Source: Yoonia sp. I 8.24
GTDB lineage: Bacteria > Pseudomonadota > Alphaproteobacteria > Rhodobacterales > Rhodobacteraceae
NCBI RefSeq assembly: GCF_022096995.1
Contig: NZ_JACXGQ010000006.1
Coordinates: 1-64,000, forward strand
Direction of reading: 5' to 3'
DNA length: 64,000 nt
Below the pieces are notes generated by a model. That model was not told the DNA's origin and did not search any database. It saw nothing but the letters and a program-made list of their open reading frames with translations. This document shows positions 53,070 through 62,538 of this stretch, in pieces. Numbering within the stretch: the first letter of the stretch is position 1; every line of letters begins with the position of its first letter. Both the position numbers and the translations under genes were made by a program.

Positions 53070-54653
53070 TTGGACGTATATGTAGCTACTAGCGCAGAGC
53101 TAAACGCAGCGTTGAGCAGCGCCAGCGCCGGGGATGTTATCATTTTGGCCGCAGGCAACTATGGATCTGTCGCAATTACCGCCAATTTTTCGGACACCGT
53201 TACCATCCAATCTGCCGATCTCGGTGGTGCCGTCTTTGAGAGCTTAAAACTGACGGGCGCGACCAATGTCACGATTGATGGTGTGCATGTTGACGGTACC
53301 AGCGATGGCGGCGCGGGCGGATCTTTTGTCAAAATATCGGATGGAAGTCAGAGCATCACACTGACCAATATGGAAATCAACGGGTCGGTTGATGGTGTTT
53401 ATACTGGGGCTTACGGCGTTCATGTCGATGATTCCTCGGATGTTACGTTGAACAATAACTATATCCATGATGTCAAAATCGGCATGCTTTTGAATGGGAG
53501 CGAGGATGTATCGGTCGTGGACAGCGCGCTTGATTATCTTGGCAATGACGGCATCAAATTTGCGGGCATCGATGGCCTTTTGCTTGAAGGGAACATCGAA
53601 TACGGCAACGTTTTCCCCGAGGCGGGTGATCATGTTGATTTCATTCAGGGGCAAGGCGCGGACTCAACAGATATCGAGATCCGAAATAACATCCTGCTGG
53701 CCGGCAACGTCAACAATATTCAGGGCATTAGCCTGTTTGATGTGAACTATACGAACGTTCTGATCGAGGGGAATGTCATCTACTCGGGCCAAACCCGTGG
53801 AATTACTGTTGAATTCGGCGACAACGTGACCGTGATCAACAACACAGTTCTCAACATTCCGGGAACTAACAAATCCACCTATATCGATGTTGTTGATGGC
53901 GGCGTGAACGAAGGTAATATCTTTGTAAATAACGCAACCACGCCAGGCGAAGCCAATGGGAACCTGCAACTTCAAAACGATGACCCGACCGGCGACTTCT
54001 ATGTCGACGACTATTTTGTCAACGGGTCGCACGGTTTGGGCGTCACATTTGAAGATCTGCAAACCGTCGAGGGCAGTTTAGCTGAAGAATACGGCGCGGT
54101 TGGCGTGATCGATGCTGTCTTGGGCGTGTTAGAAGGCGACGACGTTGATCCGATCGTCGTGGCCGGAAACGCGGCGCTTGATGTGGCCTTGGATGCAGTG
54201 ACCGGGGGCGAGACCATTTTGGCGGAAAATGACGATGATGGCTATGTGATCATATTGGATGACACCACGCCCGAGGTCACCTTGCACATCGAGACACCAT
54301 CGGATGTTGCCGAATCTGATGCGGTTGATTTGGTTTTTGCAGGCTCTGACGGTGATGACATCGTCTATGGCGCAGGTGGCGATGATGTCATTGCGGGCGG
54401 TGAAGGTGGTGACCGGCTTGCGGGTGGCGAAGGCGCCGATACGTTCGTGTTCGCACAGGGCACCGGGTTGGATATTGTCTATGATTTTACCAATGACGTC
54501 GATCAGATTGGCCTTCAAGGTGTCACGTTTGATGAACTGACAATCAGTAACTATCGCAACGGCGATACATTAATCGAAATGGGCGATGACCGCCTTATTC
54601 TACGCGATGTTGATTTCCTCGAAATCACTGCCGACGACTTTATTTCCCTCTAA
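53070..54653 (+). CDS. Secreted parallel beta-helix protein with RTX C terminus
   Basis: The 527-residue protein has a right-handed beta-helix (residues about 10-330, Asn- and Asp-rich turns such as NVTIDGVHVDGT and NNNYIHD) of the pectate-lyase/alginate-epimerase type, then RTX nonapeptides at 425-455 (GSDGDDIVYGAGGDD, GGEGGDRLAGGEGADTF) that bind Ca2+. There is no Sec signal, so type I secretion is expected. It may act on extracellular polysaccharide; activity is not visible. TTG 53070 follows AGGAGTGGGAC. Confidence 0.88.
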   Translation: MDVYVATSAELNAALSSASAGDVIILAAGNYGSVAITANFSDTVTIQSADLGGAVFESLKLTGATNVTIDGVHVDGTSDGGAGGSFVKISDGSQSITLTNMEINGSVDGVYTGAYGVHVDDSSDVTLNNNYIHDVKIGMLLNGSEDVSVVDSALDYLGNDGIKFAGIDGLLLEGNIEYGNVFPEAGDHVDFIQGQGADSTDIEIRNNILLAGNVNNIQGISLFDVNYTNVLIEGNVIYSGQTRGITVEFGDNVTVINNTVLNIPGTNKSTYIDVVDGGVNEGNIFVNNATTPGEANGNLQLQNDDPTGDFYVDDYFVNGSHGLGVTFEDLQTVEGSLAEEYGAVGVIDAVLGVLEGDDVDPIVVAGNAALDVALDAVTGGETILAENDDDGYVIILDDTTPEVTLHIETPSDVAESDAVDLVFAGSDGDDIVYGAGGDDVIAGGEGGDRLAGGEGADTFVFAQGTGLDIVYDFTNDVDQIGLQGVTFDELTISNYRNGDTLIEMGDDRLILRDVDFLEITADDFISL

Positions 54654-54661
54654 GCGCTTGG

Positions 54662-55276
54662 ATGACACAGCACATGAATACTATTTTTGGAACTTGCACT
54701 AAGCGAACGTTTGTCGTGTCCCTTGTGCTTGCGCTAGCGGCCTGCGGTGGGTCCGGATCAGATGACGAAGCGACGTCGTCTTACAGTTCGTTTGATCAAA
54801 TCGATGCAGACGCGGTGGTAACAATTGGAACCTATATTGAAGGCAATGGCGATTTGAATGCGCCAGTGACGGCGGGGGCTGCCTTGTCAAGCGGATCGGT
54901 CGCCTATGACGGTTTTATCAGGGGTGACATTGATGGCGCGACCTTGACCGGCACAGTGACGATGAACGTCAATTTCGGAGATGCGTCTGTAGCGGGAAGC
55001 GCCACCGACTTTTTCCATGAAACAGACGGAGCATACGAAGGATCGCTTTCGGGTTCGGGTATTGTCGATGCCGGTGCCACCGGTACTAAACCACAGCTGA
55101 CTGCGACGCTTGACGGTAGCCTGACAAACGGTTCTGTACCTTTTGATACCACCCTGCTGCTTGACGGCGATTTCCTGACTTTCGATGGTACGGATGGCGC
55201 GGCGGTCGCCGGTCTGGTCGAAGGAAACGTGGGTACGGCGACCTTTGACGATGGGCTGTTCGCTGCGGAACAGTAA
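54662..55276 (+). CDS. Lipoprotein with TbpB-like small beta-barrel features
   Basis: The 204-residue protein has a lipoprotein signal (VLALAACGG, lipid Cys near 28) and then a Gly-, Asp- and Thr-rich strand pattern (GFIRGDIDGATLTGTVTMNV, GSLSGSGIVDAG, GLVEGNVGTATFD) typical of the eight-stranded barrel of transferrin-binding-protein-like lipoproteins. It follows the RTX gene by 8 bp on the same strand. Both are inserted head-to-head against the dap genes. The function is unknown. Confidence 0.75.
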   Translation: MTQHMNTIFGTCTKRTFVVSLVLALAACGGSGSDDEATSSYSSFDQIDADAVVTIGTYIEGNGDLNAPVTAGAALSSGSVAYDGFIRGDIDGATLTGTVTMNVNFGDASVAGSATDFFHETDGAYEGSLSGSGIVDAGATGTKPQLTATLDGSLTNGSVPFDTTLLLDGDFLTFDGTDGAAVAGLVEGNVGTATFDDGLFAAEQ

Positions 55277-55290
55277 CCTATTCGCGTGCT

Positions 55291-55620
55291 TTAGGCCTTG
55301 TCAAAAAACGGCGTCATCTGCGCGACGATCACGCTGTTTTCGGCCAGCGCACGGGCCATCAGGTCTTTTTCATCATCAGAGATGTCATGGCCTTCTGTGA
55401 TCCGTTCATCCAACGTGCCGTAGCCGGAAACATCCAGCGGGGCGAGGTCAGCTTGCTTGAGGATCGCGACCGTTTCACGCACAGCTTCGGCCTCGTCAAC
55501 GCCACTGGCATAGCACATCAGCGCCGCGCCAGAGGCCCCTTCAGGAAGCCCGTCGTTGCCGCTGCGTCCGACCTCGACCAAAAGCGTGTATACCTTTTGA
55601 CGGCTTTCTTTCTTGGTCAT
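55291..55620 (-). CDS. Small cytoplasmic protein in the dap cluster
   Basis: The 109-residue protein has no signal or membrane helix and alternates acidic helices with Gly turns (GASGAALMCYASGVDEAEAVRE). It looks like a compact alpha/beta protein; no family is recognised with confidence. ATG 55620 overlaps the stop of the upstream membrane-protein gene by 4 bases (ATGA), fixing the start; longer frame to 55830 is not needed. Confidence 0.75.
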   Translation of the reverse strand: MTKKESRQKVYTLLVEVGRSGNDGLPEGASGAALMCYASGVDEAEAVRETVAILKQADLAPLDVSGYGTLDERITEGHDISDDEKDLMARALAENSVIVAQMTPFFDKA

Positions 55621-55898
55621 TGGGGATCTTCCTCTTCCCAGCGGGATTTGACTGCCCAAAGTGTTGATATGATCAACACGATTTGCGCGGGCACATAGAT
55701 CACAACCATCAAGAATAGAATGGTCCAGATCAAGGACATATGCATGACGTAGGTCACTGTCACTGCGGGCATCCAAAGCGCTGCCAGAAGCAGGCCGATA
55801 ATGACCGCGTCCGCCAACACAAGTAGCCATGCCGCCCGCCGCGTGGGGCGATGCCCCGCGGCGATGCGTTTACGTGCAACTGTGCGGCTGATCAGCAT
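55617..55898 (-). CDS. Small membrane protein in the dap cluster
   Basis: The 93-residue protein has two hydrophobic helices (about 26-43 and 54-78) flanked by basic residues, like many two-helix membrane proteins. No family is recognised. It starts on the base next to the dapD stop (55898/55899) and overlaps the following gene, so dapD and these two genes form one operon. Confidence 0.75.
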   Translation of the reverse strand: MLISRTVARKRIAAGHRPTRRAAWLLVLADAVIIGLLLAALWMPAVTVTYVMHMSLIWTILFLMVVIYVPAQIVLIISTLWAVKSRWEEEDPQ

Positions 55899-56726
55899 TT
55901 AGTCGCGCAGCAATTCGTTGATGCCAGTCTTTGACCGGGTCTTTGCGTCAACGCGTTTCACGATCACAGCACAATAGAGGTTCACGCCATTCTTGGAGGG
56001 CATGGTTCCCGCAACAACAACGGAATAGGGCGGTACTTCGCCGTACATGACTTCGCCTGTTTCGCGGTCAACGATCTTGGTGGATTGGCCGATAAACACG
56101 CCCATGCCCAGAACGGCACCTTCGCGGACGATACAGCCTTCGACAACCTCAGAACGTGCACCGATGAAGCAGTTGTCTTCGATGATGGTTGGACCAGCCT
56201 GCATGGGCTCTAGAACACCGCCGATGCCAACGCCGCCAGACAGGTGCACGTTCTTGCCGATTTGCGCGCATGACCCAACAGTCGCCCATGTATCAACCAT
56301 CGTGCCAGAATCGACATAGGCACCGAGGTTCACAAATGACGGCATCAGCACAACGCCTGGGGCGACGTAGGCGGATTTGCGGACGATGGCATTTGGCACA
56401 GCGCGAAAGCCAGCGGCGCCAAATTCTTCGTCGCCCCAGCCTGCGAATTTGCTGTCGACCTTATCCCACCAGCCGGAGCCTTGCGGGCCACCAGATTGGA
56501 ATTCCATATCTTTGATGCGGAAGCCAAGCAAAACCGCTTTCTTGGCCCATTGGTTGACATGCCAGCTGCCATCGTCTTGCTTTTCAGCAACACGCAGGCT
56601 GCCGCTATCCAAAGCATTCAGCGTATCTTCGATAGCTTCGCGGGTTTCACCCGTTGTTGCGGGTGTAATCGTATCGCGGGCATCCCACGCGGCTTCGATT
56701 GCGGTCTCAAGGGCGGCATTTGACAT
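55899..56726 (-). CDS. dapD: 2,3,4,5-Tetrahydrodipicolinate N-succinyltransferase
   Basis: DapD succinylates tetrahydrodipicolinate in the lysine/DAP pathway. The 275-residue protein has an N-terminal helical domain (about 1-100) and a left-handed beta-helix of hexapeptide repeats ([29 protein letters not shown]), ending NELLRD. ATG 56726 ([10 protein letters not shown]) is preferred over open-frame ATG 56762. It is followed without gap by two small genes. Confidence 0.95.
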   Translation of the reverse strand: MSNAALETAIEAAWDARDTITPATTGETREAIEDTLNALDSGSLRVAEKQDDGSWHVNQWAKKAVLLGFRIKDMEFQSGGPQGSGWWDKVDSKFAGWGDEEFGAAGFRAVPNAIVRKSAYVAPGVVLMPSFVNLGAYVDSGTMVDTWATVGSCAQIGKNVHLSGGVGIGGVLEPMQAGPTIIEDNCFIGARSEVVEGCIVREGAVLGMGVFIGQSTKIVDRETGEVMYGEVPPYSVVVAGTMPSKNGVNLYCAVIVKRVDAKTRSKTGINELLRD

Positions 56727-56810
56727 CGGGGTCTCCGGTTTCTTGTGGTCACGTGTTGCCATGGGCTATAGACCGGAAAAGCCTAAAAGCGCAATGCGAG
56801 GAAACGCAGT

Positions 56811-57656
56811 ATGACCGACGATCGCCGCCACCCACTCCGCCACAGTTCGCAAGACCGCGAGGCGGCGACACATATTCCAGATACGCCGCAAACGCGCGCG
56901 CCATCTTATGCGCTGGCCTTTGCCGACGAAGATTTTTTGTGCCGCGAAGAACTGCGGCCCGTGCGTCTGCAATTAGAGCTGCTGAAGCCCGAGCTCTTGA
57001 TGGACGAAGCAGGGATCGATTCGACGATTGTTTTGTTTGGTGGTGCACGGATACCATCGCCCGCCAATAAACAAAGCGCCCGCACCCAAACGCTGGCCGA
57101 CCTGTCGGAGTATTACGCGCAAGCCCAAGAATTCGCGCGCATCATGACTGAGCGATCGTTGAAGACAGGCGGCACTGAAGACGTGATCGTCACGGGCGGT
57201 GGCCCCGGTGTCATGGAAGCGGGCAACCGCGGCGCATTGGAGGCTGGCGGTAAATCTATCGGCCTGAACATTGTGCTACCGCATGAGCAAGCGCCCAACG
57301 AATATGTGACACCCGAATTGTGTTTCAACTTCCACTATTTCGCGATCCGTAAAATGCATTTCCTGATGCGTGCGTCGGCGGTTTGCGTATTTCCGGGCGG
57401 CTTTGGCACCTTAGACGAAATGTTCGAGGCATTGACCCTGATCCAAACAGGCCGCATGGCGCGGGTGCCATTTTTGCTGTTTGGCAAAGAATTTTGGGAA
57501 AAGATCATCAATTGGGGCGCGCTGTCAGATGCGGGCACAATTTCTGCGGATGATTTGGACCTGTTCCAATTTGTTGATACGGCTGAACAGGCCGTTGCGG
57601 CCATTGATAGTTGGGAAGGCAAAGGCGAAAAGCGCGGCGTCATTCCCGGGCGCTAG
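56811..57656 (+). CDS. LOG-family (Rossmann-fold, lysine decarboxylase-like) protein
   Basis: The 281-residue protein has the cytokinin-activating LOG motif PGGFGTLDE at about 198-206 and GGGPGVMEAGNRGA near 127. LOG enzymes release free bases from nucleoside 5'-monophosphates. This is a long form with a 75-residue N-terminal extension. It is divergent from dapD across 84 bp and is 3 bp ahead of gntK. Confidence 0.88.
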   Translation: MTDDRRHPLRHSSQDREAATHIPDTPQTRAPSYALAFADEDFLCREELRPVRLQLELLKPELLMDEAGIDSTIVLFGGARIPSPANKQSARTQTLADLSEYYAQAQEFARIMTERSLKTGGTEDVIVTGGGPGVMEAGNRGALEAGGKSIGLNIVLPHEQAPNEYVTPELCFNFHYFAIRKMHFLMRASAVCVFPGGFGTLDEMFEALTLIQTGRMARVPFLLFGKEFWEKIINWGALSDAGTISADDLDLFQFVDTAEQAVAAIDSWEGKGEKRGVIPGR

Positions 57657-57659
57657 TAT

Positions 57660-58145
57660 ATGCACAAAGCAATAATGGTTATGGGCGTGTCGGGCGCTGG
57701 CAAATCCACCATCGCGCAGGGTTTAGCTGATGCGCTGGGCGGTGTGTATCTGGATGGTGATGACTATCATCCGCAAAGCAACGTTGACCATATGGCCGCA
57801 GGGCATCCGTTGACCGATGACATGCGGTGGCCGTGGCTTGATATTTTGGGGGCGGCGGTGAATGCGTCGCGGGCGGATCATGTCACGGTGTTTGCATGTT
57901 CTGCGCTTAAACGCAGTTACCGCGATCATCTGCGTGCTGCGATTCCGGGTTTGCAGATCGCCTATCTGGACGCACCTTATGATGTTGTGTCGGCCCGTAT
58001 GACTGCGCGCGAAAATCACTATATGCCGACCAGTCTGCTCGACAGTCAGTTTGCTGCGCTTGAGGTGCCGCAAACGCCCGCGATGCGCGTGTCTATCGAT
58101 CAACCCGTGCCCGATATTATCGCAGCGCTAGCTGTCTTGGGCTGA
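57660..58145 (+). CDS. gntK: Gluconokinase
   Basis: GntK phosphorylates gluconate to 6-phosphogluconate. The 161-residue protein has P-loop GVSGAGKS at 9-16, DGDDYHPQSNVDHMAAGHPLTDDDR-type region at 32-55 (GDDYHP, GHPLTDDMRWPWL) and CSALKRSYRDHLR near 80. It immediately follows the LOG gene. Its 3' end overlaps the convergent LacI gene by 18 bases, which links it in position with the sugar locus. Confidence 0.93.
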   Translation: MHKAIMVMGVSGAGKSTIAQGLADALGGVYLDGDDYHPQSNVDHMAAGHPLTDDMRWPWLDILGAAVNASRADHVTVFACSALKRSYRDHLRAAIPGLQIAYLDAPYDVVSARMTARENHYMPTSLLDSQFAALEVPQTPAMRVSIDQPVPDIIAALAVLG

Positions 58146-59171
58146 CGGCACTTCCAAGTGCTGCATGGGCGTGGTGAGCGGCGATCTGATCGCTTGGATC
58201 GCGGCACGCGCCAAAAATTCACCTGCGGCCCCTACTTTTTCAGTGGTCGTCAGGATGTCGGCGCGGAACAGTTTCAAGAACGGAACGGCCTCTTTCGTTG
58301 ACACGTCAATCTCGCGACCAACCTTTGCGCCCGTCTTTTCTAGCCCTGCAACAGCGGCCATCGCCGAAGATGTCGATGCCGTCATGATCGCGTCAATTTC
58401 GGGGTGTGTGCGCAGCGTTGTGACGACATAGTCGACGATATCATCGATCTGTGTGTCGCTGGTAACCGGGTCCGCGAGCATAACGTTGATCCCACATTCA
58501 GCGGCACCTTTACGGGTGCCGTATATCATGTGTTGTGCATAAGCATGGGCGGCGGGCGGCGCGATCAACAGCACGTTCTTGCGGCCGCGACCCGCTAGTT
58601 CATGCACGGCCAGTTCGCCAAATGCGCTGTTGTCGAAATCATAATACGGGTGGCGTTCGGCCCAATCGGAACGTCCGTGTGTCGCGAATGGAAAATGCTT
58701 TTCCATCAAATAGGCGATGCGCGGGTCTTGCGGCTGTACTTGGTTGATGATGACAGCATCCGCAGAGCCGGTTTCGACAATATAGCGGACAGGCTCCATC
58801 GGGTCTTGGTCGGGGAAAAACGGGGTCACGACCAAATGAAAAGGGGTGTCGCGCAATCCCCCGGCCACGGATGAAATGAGCCGGGCAGTGTGGCTCATCA
58901 TGTCGTGCTCTGTCGACATCACAAGGCTAATGACGTTCGTGCGGCCCGTCCGTAAACGCACGCCAGCACGGTTGGGGATGTAGCCGACTTCTTTGGCAAT
59001 CTTGCGAATGAGTTTTTTGGTTTCAGCCCCAATATCAGGCGCATCATTGAGCGCGCGAGAGACCGTCGGTACGGCCAGCCCGCTGATCCGGGCGATTGTC
59101 TTAAGCGTCGGCTTTCCTGTCGCGGAACGTGCCTCTGCGACCGTCGTGGTCGGCGCTTTTTTTGGTGACAT
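58128..59171 (-). CDS. LacI-family repressor of the sugar locus
   Basis: The 347-residue regulator has a LacI helix-turn-helix (TLKTIARISGLAVPTVSRAL, residues 22-41), the hinge region, and a type-1 periplasmic-binding-like effector domain (about 78-340) that would bind a sugar. It is divergent from the ABC sugar genes across 208 bp that hold three similar palindromes, the expected autoregulatory and target operators. The inducer is inferred to be a sugar related to mannose or glucose. Confidence 0.92.
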   Translation of the reverse strand: MSPKKAPTTTVAEARSATGKPTLKTIARISGLAVPTVSRALNDAPDIGAETKKLIRKIAKEVGYIPNRAGVRLRTGRTNVISLVMSTEHDMMSHTARLISSVAGGLRDTPFHLVVTPFFPDQDPMEPVRYIVETGSADAVIINQVQPQDPRIAYLMEKHFPFATHGRSDWAERHPYYDFDNSAFGELAVHELAGRGRKNVLLIAPPAAHAYAQHMIYGTRKGAAECGINVMLADPVTSDTQIDDIVDYVVTTLRTHPEIDAIMTASTSSAMAAVAGLEKTGAKVGREIDVSTKEAVPFLKLFRADILTTTEKVGAAGEFLARAAIQAIRSPLTTPMQHLEVPSAQDS

Positions 59172-59243
59172 GATGGGCCTCCTCCTCGTATTTCTTAGGC
59201 AGTCCGTTTTTGAAAAATCCCCAATGAAACTTCTGGACTGGTC

Positions 59244-59360
59244 CTAAAACCGTTTAAACACAGGTCGTTACCAATACTAACCACGCCTCCTATAGACAAT
59301 GTCTTATTTTCGCTTGCTAGGTCAATCTAAAACGATATAGGCTTTCCTACAACGATTTAG
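59244..59360. promoter_or_regulatory. Three LacI-type operators and sugar-operon promoter
   Basis: CTAAAACCGTTTAA (59244-59257), CTAAAACGATATAG (59327-59340) and CTACAACGATTTAG (59347-59360) share a CTAAAACGATTTAG-like pattern with central CG, the usual form for LacI proteins. The last two lie 20 bp apart. TTGCTA-N16-TATAGG at 59314-59341 could be the promoter, with the second site over its -10. Confidence 0.65.
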
Positions 59361-59379
59361 AACCAGGGAGGAGAGAATC

Positions 59380-60609
59380 GTGAAACTGACAACAAAATTG
59401 ATGGCGTTCTCCGCTATCGTCAGTGCATCTTCCGCGTCAGCGGTCGAATTGGAGGTTATGCACTGGTGGACATCCGGCGGCGAAGCTGCGGCTGTTTCGA
59501 AATTTGCCGAAGCATGGGATGCGACAGGCAACACTTGGGTTGACGGCGCAATCGCCGGCGGCGGCGACACAGCCCGCCCGATCATGGTGAGCCGTATCAT
59601 CGGTGGCGATCCGCCCGCAGCGTTCCAGTTTAACCATGGTCGCCAGGCTGAAGAACTGATCGAAGCTGGTCTTCTTTTGGATCTTACAGATGTTGCCGAA
59701 GCCGAAGGCTGGGCCGAAATCGTAAACCCATCGAACTTGTTGGATGCTTGTACCGTTGATGGCCGCATTTATTGTGCGCCAGTAAATATTCACTCTTGGC
59801 AGTGGATGTGGTTGTCGAACGGCGCATATGAAAAAGCGGGCATTCCTGTACCACAAAGCTGGACAGAATTTGCGGCAACTGCTGGTGATCTTGAGGCCGC
59901 TGGTATCACTCCTCTTGCGATGGGCGGCCAGTCTTGGCAGCAAAACGGTGCGTTTGGCGTGATGTCAGTTGCGCTTGCAGGCACCGACGCGTGGTTGGCT
60001 GTAAACCGTGACAAAGACGCTGAAGTTGCCGCTGGCGCAGACTACGCACGCGTATTCGAAGCATTTGGCGCTGCACGTGAATTGGCTGTTGGCCTGAATG
60101 TGCAGGACTGGAACCAAGCAACGGCTGCTGTGATCAATGACACTGCCGGTGCGCAGATCATGGGTGACTGGGCGCAAGGCGAATTCGCTGTTGCTGGCGA
60201 AGTTGCTGGTGAAGACTACACATGCCTGCCGGGCTTGGGTGAAGTTGCCGTTCTGTCAACTGGCGGCGATGCGTTCTACTTCCCTGTTGTAGACGATGAA
60301 GAAATCACCGCTGCACAAAAAGAACTGGCTGCATTGCTGCTGTCACCACCTGTTCAGGTGTCCTTTAACTCTGCGAAAGGTTCTTTGCCAATTCGTGGTG
60401 ATGTTGACCTGACAACAGTGAACGATTGTACGCAAAAAGGTCTTGATCTTTTGGCTGCTGGCAACTTGCTTCCTGATGGTGCCGCTGTTCTTTCACCAGA
60501 CACAGTGACACAGCTGAACGATTTGCTGACAGAGTTCTGGAACACGCCTTCCATGACGCCTGCTGAGGTTCAATCTGCCTACGCAGACATCATCGCTGAC
60601 GCTGATTAA
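59380..60609 (+). CDS. Sugar ABC transporter substrate-binding protein
   Basis: The 409-residue periplasmic protein has a Sec signal (cleavage after ASA near 21) and a type-1 extracellular solute-binding fold with MHWWTSGGEAAAVSKFAE near 26, GNTWVDGAIAGG, and INDTAGAQIMGDWAQGEFA near 250. It resembles glucose/mannose-type binding proteins. AGGGAGGAGAG precedes GTG 59380. A hairpin lies between it and the permease genes. Confidence 0.93.
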   Translation: MKLTTKLMAFSAIVSASSASAVELEVMHWWTSGGEAAAVSKFAEAWDATGNTWVDGAIAGGGDTARPIMVSRIIGGDPPAAFQFNHGRQAEELIEAGLLLDLTDVAEAEGWAEIVNPSNLLDACTVDGRIYCAPVNIHSWQWMWLSNGAYEKAGIPVPQSWTEFAATAGDLEAAGITPLAMGGQSWQQNGAFGVMSVALAGTDAWLAVNRDKDAEVAAGADYARVFEAFGAARELAVGLNVQDWNQATAAVINDTAGAQIMGDWAQGEFAVAGEVAGEDYTCLPGLGEVAVLSTGGDAFYFPVVDDEEITAAQKELAALLLSPPVQVSFNSAKGSLPIRGDVDLTTVNDCTQKGLDLLAAGNLLPDGAAVLSPDTVTQLNDLLTEFWNTPSMTPAEVQSAYADIIADAD

Positions 60610-60630
60610 GCGCGCTACTGCTAAACGTGT

Positions 60631-60656
60631 ACAGGCCCTCCGTTCGGGGGGCCTGT
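60631..60656 (+). other. Intercistronic hairpin after the binding-protein gene
   Basis: ACAGGCCC (60631-60638) pairs with GGGCCTGT (60649-60656). No U-tract follows. Such hairpins behind binding-protein genes commonly hold the 3' end of an abundant transcript and lower permease expression. Confidence 0.7.
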
Positions 60657-60692
60657 GTTACAGTCTAGCCAGAGGATTCTAGGGAGGAATAG

Positions 60693-61619
60693 ATGGCGCT
60701 TTCCGAAGCCACAGATGCCGGGCAGGCTGGCCCAACCAAAAAACCCACACGATTATTCAAGAACATGGCGTCCAAGATTGCGGCGCTGCCGATGGTCTTT
60801 ACCGCACTTGTCATTTTTGTTGGGGGCACAGTTTGGACGATCGTCTATTCCTTTACTGGTTCGGGTCTTCTTCCCCGTCTAAAATGGGTTGGCCTCGATC
60901 AATATGAGCGCCTATGGAACAGCCGTAAATGGCTGGTCTCAATCGAAAACCTTGCCATTTATGGTATTTGTTCGCTGATTTTAACGCTTGTTATCGGGTT
61001 CACGCTTGCCGCTTTGCTTGACCGCAAAGTCCGTGGCGAGGGCGCCTTGCGCACAATCTTCCTCTACCCTTTCGCCCTGTCTTTCATTGTGACGGGCCTA
61101 ATCTGGCAGTGGATTTTGAACCCCGATCTGGGTCTGCAAAGCGTGGTCCGTGGGATGGGCTGGGAAGCCTTTACGTTCGATCCGCTTAACAACTCTTCAT
61201 TGGTGATGTTCGGTCTGTTGATTGCGGGCCTTTGGCAAGGCACCGGGCTGATCATGTGTATTATGCTCGCTGGGTTGCGTGGCATTGATGAAGATATCTG
61301 GAAAGCCGCCCGTGTTGACGGCATCGGCACCGTTAAGACCTATATCCGAGTGATTATTCCCATGATGCGCCCGGTATTCGTGACATCGCTGGTGTTGATC
61401 GGGTCGGGAATTGTGAAGCTTTATGACCTTGTTGTCGCACAGACATCTGGCGGTCCGGGGCTCAGCTCTCAGGTGCCTGCGATGTATGTGATGACCGCGA
61501 TGTTCGGCGGTCAAAACCTTGGCCAAGGCTTTGCGGCATCCACCATGATGCTTGTCAGTGTGGTGATTATTCTTGTCCCTTGGGCAATTCTTGAATTCGG
61601 AGGGAAGAAGCGTGGCTAA
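60693..61619 (+). CDS. Sugar ABC transporter permease 1
   Basis: The 308-residue permease has six membrane helices and the CUT1 EAA loop KAARVDGIGTVKTYIRVIIPMMRP at about 201-224, which docks with the ATPase. It is the MalF-like subunit. It follows the intercistronic hairpin, and the stop overlaps the next permease start. Confidence 0.93.
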   Translation: MALSEATDAGQAGPTKKPTRLFKNMASKIAALPMVFTALVIFVGGTVWTIVYSFTGSGLLPRLKWVGLDQYERLWNSRKWLVSIENLAIYGICSLILTLVIGFTLAALLDRKVRGEGALRTIFLYPFALSFIVTGLIWQWILNPDLGLQSVVRGMGWEAFTFDPLNNSSLVMFGLLIAGLWQGTGLIMCIMLAGLRGIDEDIWKAARVDGIGTVKTYIRVIIPMMRPVFVTSLVLIGSGIVKLYDLVVAQTSGGPGLSSQVPAMYVMTAMFGGQNLGQGFAASTMMLVSVVIILVPWAILEFGGKKRG

Positions 61620-62532
61620 TTCCGACACGATGGCTGCACCTGCCGCCCTTGCCGCTGGTCCACGCGGGCCCAAACCAAAACGTCGCATGACCCGTGGCAA
61701 TATCATGGTCTACGGCACGCTGTTCATTTTTGCGCTGTATTACGCGCTCCCGCTTTATGTGATGGTCGTAACCTCGCTGAAGGGGATGCCTGAAATCCGG
61801 ATGGGCAATATTTTTGCGCCGCCGATGGAAGTCACATTTGAACCTTGGGTCAAGGCGTGGTCGCAGGCCTGTACCGGGATCAACTGTGATGGGCTATCAC
61901 GCGGGTTCTGGAACTCTGTGCGTATCTTGATCCCGTCACTCATTCTCTCGGTCGCGGTGGCCAGTGTGAACGGTTACGCGCTGTCGATGTGGAAATTCAA
62001 AGGGTCCGAAGTTTTCTTTGGCATCTTGATGATCGGCGCGTTCATTCCATACCAAGTCATGCTTTACCCCATTGTGATCTTGCTGCGCGAGGCAGGGCTT
62101 TACGGGTCTCTTACGGGGTTGGTTTTGGTGCACGTCGCCTTTGGCATGCCGATCAATACACTTCTATTCCGCAACTACTTTGCCTCTATTCCCGAAGAAT
62201 TGTTCAAAGCGGCACGTGTTGATGGCGCAGGTTTCTGGGCAATCTTCTTTAAGATTATGCTGCCGATGTCGCTGCCCATTTTCGTTGTTTCATTGATCAT
62301 TCAGGTGACCGGCATTTGGAATGACTTCTTGTTTGGTGCAAGCTTCACTGGGCCGGACCTTTATCCGATGACGGTACAACTCAATAACATCGTGAACTCC
62401 GTACAAGGCGTCAAAGAGTACAATGTGAACATGGCGGCGACATTGCTGACCGGGCTTGTTCCGCTGACCATCTACTTTGTGTCTGGAAAACTTTTCGTAC
62501 GCGGCATCGCTGCCGGCGCTGTCAAAGGCTGA
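61612..62532 (+). CDS. Sugar ABC transporter permease 2
   Basis: The protein of about 306 residues has six membrane helices and the CUT1 EAA loop FKAARVDGAGFWAIFFKIMLPMSLPI at about 197-222. It is the MalG-like partner, ending RGIAAGAVKG as in this subfamily. GTG 61612 (VANSDTMAAP) overlaps the permease 1 stop by 8 bases; ATG 61630 would give a shorter start. Confidence 0.92.
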   Translation: MANSDTMAAPAALAAGPRGPKPKRRMTRGNIMVYGTLFIFALYYALPLYVMVVTSLKGMPEIRMGNIFAPPMEVTFEPWVKAWSQACTGINCDGLSRGFWNSVRILIPSLILSVAVASVNGYALSMWKFKGSEVFFGILMIGAFIPYQVMLYPIVILLREAGLYGSLTGLVLVHVAFGMPINTLLFRNYFASIPEELFKAARVDGAGFWAIFFKIMLPMSLPIFVVSLIIQVTGIWNDFLFGASFTGPDLYPMTVQLNNIVNSVQGVKEYNVNMAATLLTGLVPLTIYFVSGKLFVRGIAAGAVKG

Positions 62533-62538
62533 TAAATT

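Noticed and set aside
53070-54653. Repeat units as CRISPR-like array
   Set aside because: The repeats are short Gly-Asp codon repeats of an RTX domain inside one reading frame.
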